Below are positions 60,939-64,000 of a stretch of 64,000 bases of DNA, piece by piece. Every line of letters starts with the position of its first letter. Positions within the stretch are counted from its first letter, which is position 1. A model generated the notes under the pieces. That model searched no databases. It was not told the DNA's origin and worked only from the letters and a program-made list of their open reading frames with translations. Both the position numbers and the translations under genes were made by a program. This DNA comes from an uncultured Myxococcales bacterium (lineage in GTDB: Bacteria; Myxococcota_A; UBA9042): the NCBI GenBank assembly GCA_903883645.1, contig CAISBR010000081.1, forward strand, positions 66,833-130,832. Direction: 5' to 3'.

Positions 60939-62117
60939 ATGCGTATTACCCTGATTGTACTATGTATTCTTGCCAGCGTGCCCGCACTCGCTGACGACGC
61001 CGCGCCGCCGCCACTGGTGCCCGAGCAAGAGCCCGTGCGGCAAGTCGTGGCCGAGCCGGAACCGGCGCCCAAGCCCGCGAGCGCACTGGCTGATCGCAAG
61101 CCGTTGCCGGTGCTGCACGCCAAAGACTGCCTTGAGGCCGGCGATCACCAACAATGGCTAGCGGCGGCGCAGTGTTGGCAGCTGCTCGCGGGTGATCGCA
61201 GCCTGGCCGAGCGGCAGCAATGGGCGGTCGCGCTCGAAGCCGTGGGGCGACTTGACGACGCGGTGGGCCAGTGGAAGCCGCACCTCGACGCGACAACGGG
61301 TCCCAAGCGGATTGCGCTCGAGCGGCGGGTGAACGCGCTGGCCGAAGCCGAGCTGCTGCTGGCGGATCTAGAGGCGGGGCGCAAGCCCTTGGTTAAGAAG
61401 CACTTACGCTCGATTCTGACGGACTTTGCCGTGCCCGAGGTGGCGCAGTGGGGGCCGCCGCCGGCGTGGCTAATGGGTGTGGAACCTAGCTTGGCGGCCA
61501 GCAAAGGCAAGGTGCCGCGGCCGCTGTGGAGGCGTGGCCTACCCAGCTCGGGCGACGAAATTGTGGCCGGAATCGCCCGCACGAGCGACGGCGGAGGCTG
61601 GATCGCCGCACGCGCCAACTTGCACGAACACGGCGGCTACAAGCTGCGACTCTACCGCGTCGACACCACGGGGCGCCTGCGCGGGCAAATGACCTGGGGC
61701 TCGGGCGCCGACGACGAACCCCGGGCGGTAAGCAGCGGCAGCGACGGCACAGCGGTGGTGGGTCGCTCGACGCGCACAGGCCAGGTCCAGGGCTGGATGG
61801 TCGTGTTCGATAACCAGAAACACCCGCTGCTCGACGTGACGGTGGCGGGGGCCGACAACTTGTCGAGCGTAGCGAGCCTGCCGAACGGCTGGCGGGCCGA
61901 GGGCGTGTGCGGCGGCAAGCCCTGCGCCTGGCTGGTCGATCGCGGCGGCAAGACGACACGCGAACCCGAAGTGGCGGCGGCCGCGACCAAAGGCAAAGGC
62001 CGCAAAGGGTCCAAGGCAGCCAAATCACTTAAAATGGTTGAGGTGCCGGCATGGGCGGTGAGCGCAGAGCCAACCCTGAGCGGTCGCCACGAGCTGGTTC
62101 TGACGCGCTCGCGGTAA
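60939..62117 (+). CDS. Secreted protein, unknown function
   Basis: 392 residues. The signal MRITLIVLCILASVPALA is followed by a Pro/Glu-rich stretch, a helical region (about 55-150: HQQWLAAAQCWQLLAGDRSLAERQQWAVALEAVGRLDDAV in outline) that resembles a TPR, and a beta-rich C-terminal half with repeated Gly/Ser turns. Lys/Arg-rich residues near 350 (KGKGRKGSKAAK) are notable. It begins 3 bases after the nucleotidase gene, hence in the same transcript, and converges with the kinase gene. No family was recognised. Confidence 0.6.
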   Translation: MRITLIVLCILASVPALADDAAPPPLVPEQEPVRQVVAEPEPAPKPASALADRKPLPVLHAKDCLEAGDHQQWLAAAQCWQLLAGDRSLAERQQWAVALEAVGRLDDAVGQWKPHLDATTGPKRIALERRVNALAEAELLLADLEAGRKPLVKKHLRSILTDFAVPEVAQWGPPPAWLMGVEPSLAASKGKVPRPLWRRGLPSSGDEIVAGIARTSDGGGWIAARANLHEHGGYKLRLYRVDTTGRLRGQMTWGSGADDEPRAVSSGSDGTAVVGRSTRTGQVQGWMVVFDNQKHPLLDVTVAGADNLSSVASLPNGWRAEGVCGGKPCAWLVDRGGKTTREPEVAAAATKGKGRKGSKAAKSLKMVEVPAWAVSAEPTLSGRHELVLTRSR

Positions 62118-62121
62118 TCCG

Positions 62122-64000
62122 CTATTCGTGCTCGCAGGTGGGGTCGCGCGGATTGCAGCGGCAAAAAGCCGGCGAGCCAATCTTGTGCTCTTCTTTAGGA
62201 AACACGCACTTACAGTAGTAGGTGAGCCCCGTAGTCTGGCCTTGCGCCACTAGGCATGGGCAGAAGCTTCTGGAACTTGGCGTCAGGTTTTGGGCTTTGC
62301 TGCAGCCGGTGCACCACTCCTTGCTGCCTTCTGGCGCGCCGCAGTACTTGCCGCTGCCGTGGCCCGACTCGGCGGCTTTTTCGGTTGGCTTGTCCGGCTT
62401 GTCGACCTTGTCTGCCTTTTCGCGGTGTTTGGCTTTGTGTTCAGCGGGCGGCGCGGCCACGGCCACTGCAGCTGTAGGCGGCATGGTCGCGGCGGCGGTC
62501 GCGGCAACAGCCTCGGCCACGACCGCGACCGGGGTGGGCGCCACCGCCGGCGCAACTGCGGCCACAACAGGCACCGCCACAACAGGCACCGCCACAACAG
62601 GGACAGCCACTGCCGCGGGCGCGACCAGAGGAGGAACGGCCACTTCGGCGGCAACCTCTGCAGGGCGGGCGGGCGGCGGCGCACGCAGCACAAACCACCA
62701 CACCGCCACGCCAAACCCTACAAGCATGACGAGCACAGCCAGACCGAGCAGCAACGGCCCGCGCGACTTCGCCGGGGCGACAGTCGGCGGTGCTTGGGTC
62801 AGCGGCGGCGCCGGAGCGGGCGCCACGGGCAGCACCAAGTCCATGGCCTGGGTCGCCATTTCGCTGCGAGGTGTGGCGGGCCGCGACGACGGCGACGACA
62901 CCCGCACCGATGGGGGCGCCCCTTGTGCACGCTTTGAATCGCTGGGCTGGGGATTGCGAGGCGGTTCGGCGCGCCCAGGACGGGGAGGAACACCGCGTCG
63001 CGCCAAGGGAATCGCCCCCTGAATGAGCGCTGTGTCCGAACTGACCGGCCCGGGCAGGGGGGCAACCGCCGTCTGACTGTGATCCGCCATCATCGTCTCG
63101 CCCGAGAGCGACAGGGCTGGCGCGACGACGGTTTCGGCGCTAGCCGGCAGCCGCGCCTCAAGACTCGCTCGCAGCTGGCTCGGCCCAATCACATCGAGCG
63201 AAATCTGAGTCTTATCTTCGGTTTGGCCCGGGGCGCTGGGCGTTGCCGCAACGTGGGCGAGCCACCCTTCAAGCGCCTGGCGAAAGGCGTCGGCAGTGGC
63301 ATAGCGCTGGTCCCGCTCGCGCGACAACGACTTGGCCACGATCGCTTCGAGGTCGCGACCGACCCCCACCGTGTTCACCGCCGGCAGAGGGTCTTGCAAG
63401 TGCGCGGCGAGAATCGCAAAGGTGGTGTCACCATCGAAGGGATGGCGACCCGTCAGGCAGCGGTACAGCAGCACCCCCACCGAATACAGATCCGCGCGCG
63501 CATCGAGCGACTCGCCACGGATTTGCTCGGGGCTCATGTAGTGCGGCGTGCCCAAGATCGCGCCGGCCTGGGTGACCACGGCGCTGGCGCCTTCGGCTAG
63601 AAACTTGGCGATACCAAAATCGATTACCCGCACAAAGTCGTCTTCGCCGGCCAAGTGACCCACAAAGATATTGTCGGGCTTTAGGTCGCGGTGAACGATG
63701 CGCTTGCCGTGGGCCTCGGTCAGAGACTTGAGGATCTGCACCGTGAGGCGCACGCAGCGAGCAGCCGGCAAGCGCCCTTCGGTCTGCAGAATTTCTTCGA
63801 GCGACTTGCCCTCGAGGAATTCCATCGCGAGGTACAGCAAACCATCTGGCGTCTGACCAAAATCGAACACCCGCACAGTGTTGGGATGCTTCAGGCTTGC
63901 CGACAGCCGCGCCTCGGAGGTAAAGCGCTCGGCGGCCTTGGCCTCGGCCACCAAATCGGGTCGCAGCACTTTCAGCGCCACCGGCTCGTGCGTACCGACA
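62122..64000 (-). CDS. Ser/Thr protein kinase, membrane-anchored, with Cys-rich C-terminus (N-terminus beyond the window)
   Basis: At least 626 residues are visible; the frame is open to base 64000, so the start and glycine loop lie outside. Visible kinase motifs are ALKVLRPDL, HRDLKPDNIF, DFGIAKF, and GTPHYMSPEQIRG. After a Pro/Ala linker comes a membrane helix (LLLGLAVLVMLVGFGVAVWWF). A low-complexity stretch follows, with VAVPV repeats made of three 15-bp units at about 62560-62605. The C-terminal 70 residues hold ten or more Cys in CGAPEG, CTGCSKAQ, CPCL, CKCV and CRCNPRDPTC. This tail is outside the membrane and probably disulfide-bonded or metal-binding; it may be a sensor. That is an inference. 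Confidence 0.9.
   Translation of the reverse strand, partial: VGTHEPVALKVLRPDLVAEAKAAERFTSEARLSASLKHPNTVRVFDFGQTPDGLLYLAMEFLEGKSLEEILQTEGRLPAARCVRLTVQILKSLTEAHGKRIVHRDLKPDNIFVGHLAGEDDFVRVIDFGIAKFLAEGASAVVTQAGAILGTPHYMSPEQIRGESLDARADLYSVGVLLYRCLTGRHPFDGDTTFAILAAHLQDPLPAVNTVGVGRDLEAIVAKSLSRERDQRYATADAFRQALEGWLAHVAATPSAPGQTEDKTQISLDVIGPSQLRASLEARLPASAETVVAPALSLSGETMMADHSQTAVAPLPGPVSSDTALIQGAIPLARRGVPPRPGRAEPPRNPQPSDSKRAQGAPPSVRVSSPSSRPATPRSEMATQAMDLVLPVAPAPAPPLTQAPPTVAPAKSRGPLLLGLAVLVMLVGFGVAVWWFVLRAPPPARPAEVAAEVAVPPLVAPAAVAVPVVAVPVVAVPVVAAVAPAVAPTPVAVVAEAVAATAAATMPPTAAVAVAAPPAEHKAKHREKADKVDKPDKPTEKAAESGHGSGKYCGAPEGSKEWCTGCSKAQNLTPSSRSFCPCLVAQGQTTGLTYYCKCVFPKEEHKIGSPAFCRCNPRDPTCEHE

Overview
The window is GC-rich DNA from a Gram-negative, non-photosynthetic bacterium. 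The gene content points to the Myxococcota / former Deltaproteobacteria: AgmX/PglI-type gliding-machinery domains, a DUF4388 protein, eukaryote-like Ser/Thr kinases (one fused to a cyclic-nucleotide domain), many lipoproteins with Asp/Thr-rich linkers after the lipobox, and an atpI-atpB-atpE cluster split from the F1 genes. The exact lineage is an inference. No rRNA, tRNA, CRISPR array, insertion sequence or prophage was found.

Layout. 1-1496: 3' part of urocanase (hutU). 1783-4059: a Kazal-repeat lipoprotein and a YbjN-like protein. 4193-8143: recA, an RluA-type pseudouridine synthase, then a coupled lipoprotein-rnhB-yraN run. 8538-10417: atpI, atpB, atpE, ending at a strong terminator. 10546-17495: a forward run with a DUF4388/TPR membrane protein, tsaD, rsmA, a cNMP-kinase, an arginyl/leucyl-transferase and a SRAP protein. 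17499-20267: lipA and a Kelch-like lipoprotein on the minus strand. 20495-23074: a triple-PDZ site-2 protease and tsaB. 23151-25832 (minus): lexA, an EcsC-family gene and an orphan contractile-injection tube protein with a hydrophobic N-terminal extension. 26075-26983: a cation diffusion facilitator.

The most unusual region is 27437-37680, a tight one-direction operon: a PqqD-like peptide chaperone, a 2389-residue Ig-like/FG-GAP lipoprotein, a 64-residue Cys-rich peptide with a leader-like motif, an HprK-like kinase, a radical SAM/SPASM enzyme and an S26-type Ser-His peptidase. Together they look like a peptide-modification (RiPP-like) system of unrecognised class, with a giant surface lipoprotein inside the operon. 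A 20-bp tandem repeat array lies just upstream.

Next come a CpoB-like and a LysM protein (37792-39713), an FHA/coiled-coil protein, and a Ycf46-type AAA+ ATPase with DUF1257 (Ycf35), DUF2997 and an unknown protein (39879-44963). After them are an acyl-CoA synthetase, a zinc-ribbon membrane protein, a coiled-coil protein, an MdlA-like ABC half-transporter, a KamB-like P-loop protein overlapping selA, a three-gene AgmX/TPR operon (54131-57075), a phasin-like / PHA-system divergent pair with TTGTGC-N3-GCACAA operators, deoB, a HAD-IG 5'-nucleotidase, a secreted protein, and a Ser/Thr kinase that runs off the right edge.

Regulation visible in the sequence: lexA and recA share a GAACATCTGT-type LexA box, and the PHA-type pair shares palindromic GCACAA sites. 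Start codons were set mostly by Shine-Dalgarno spacing and overlaps. All function calls rest on motif recognition without database searches.
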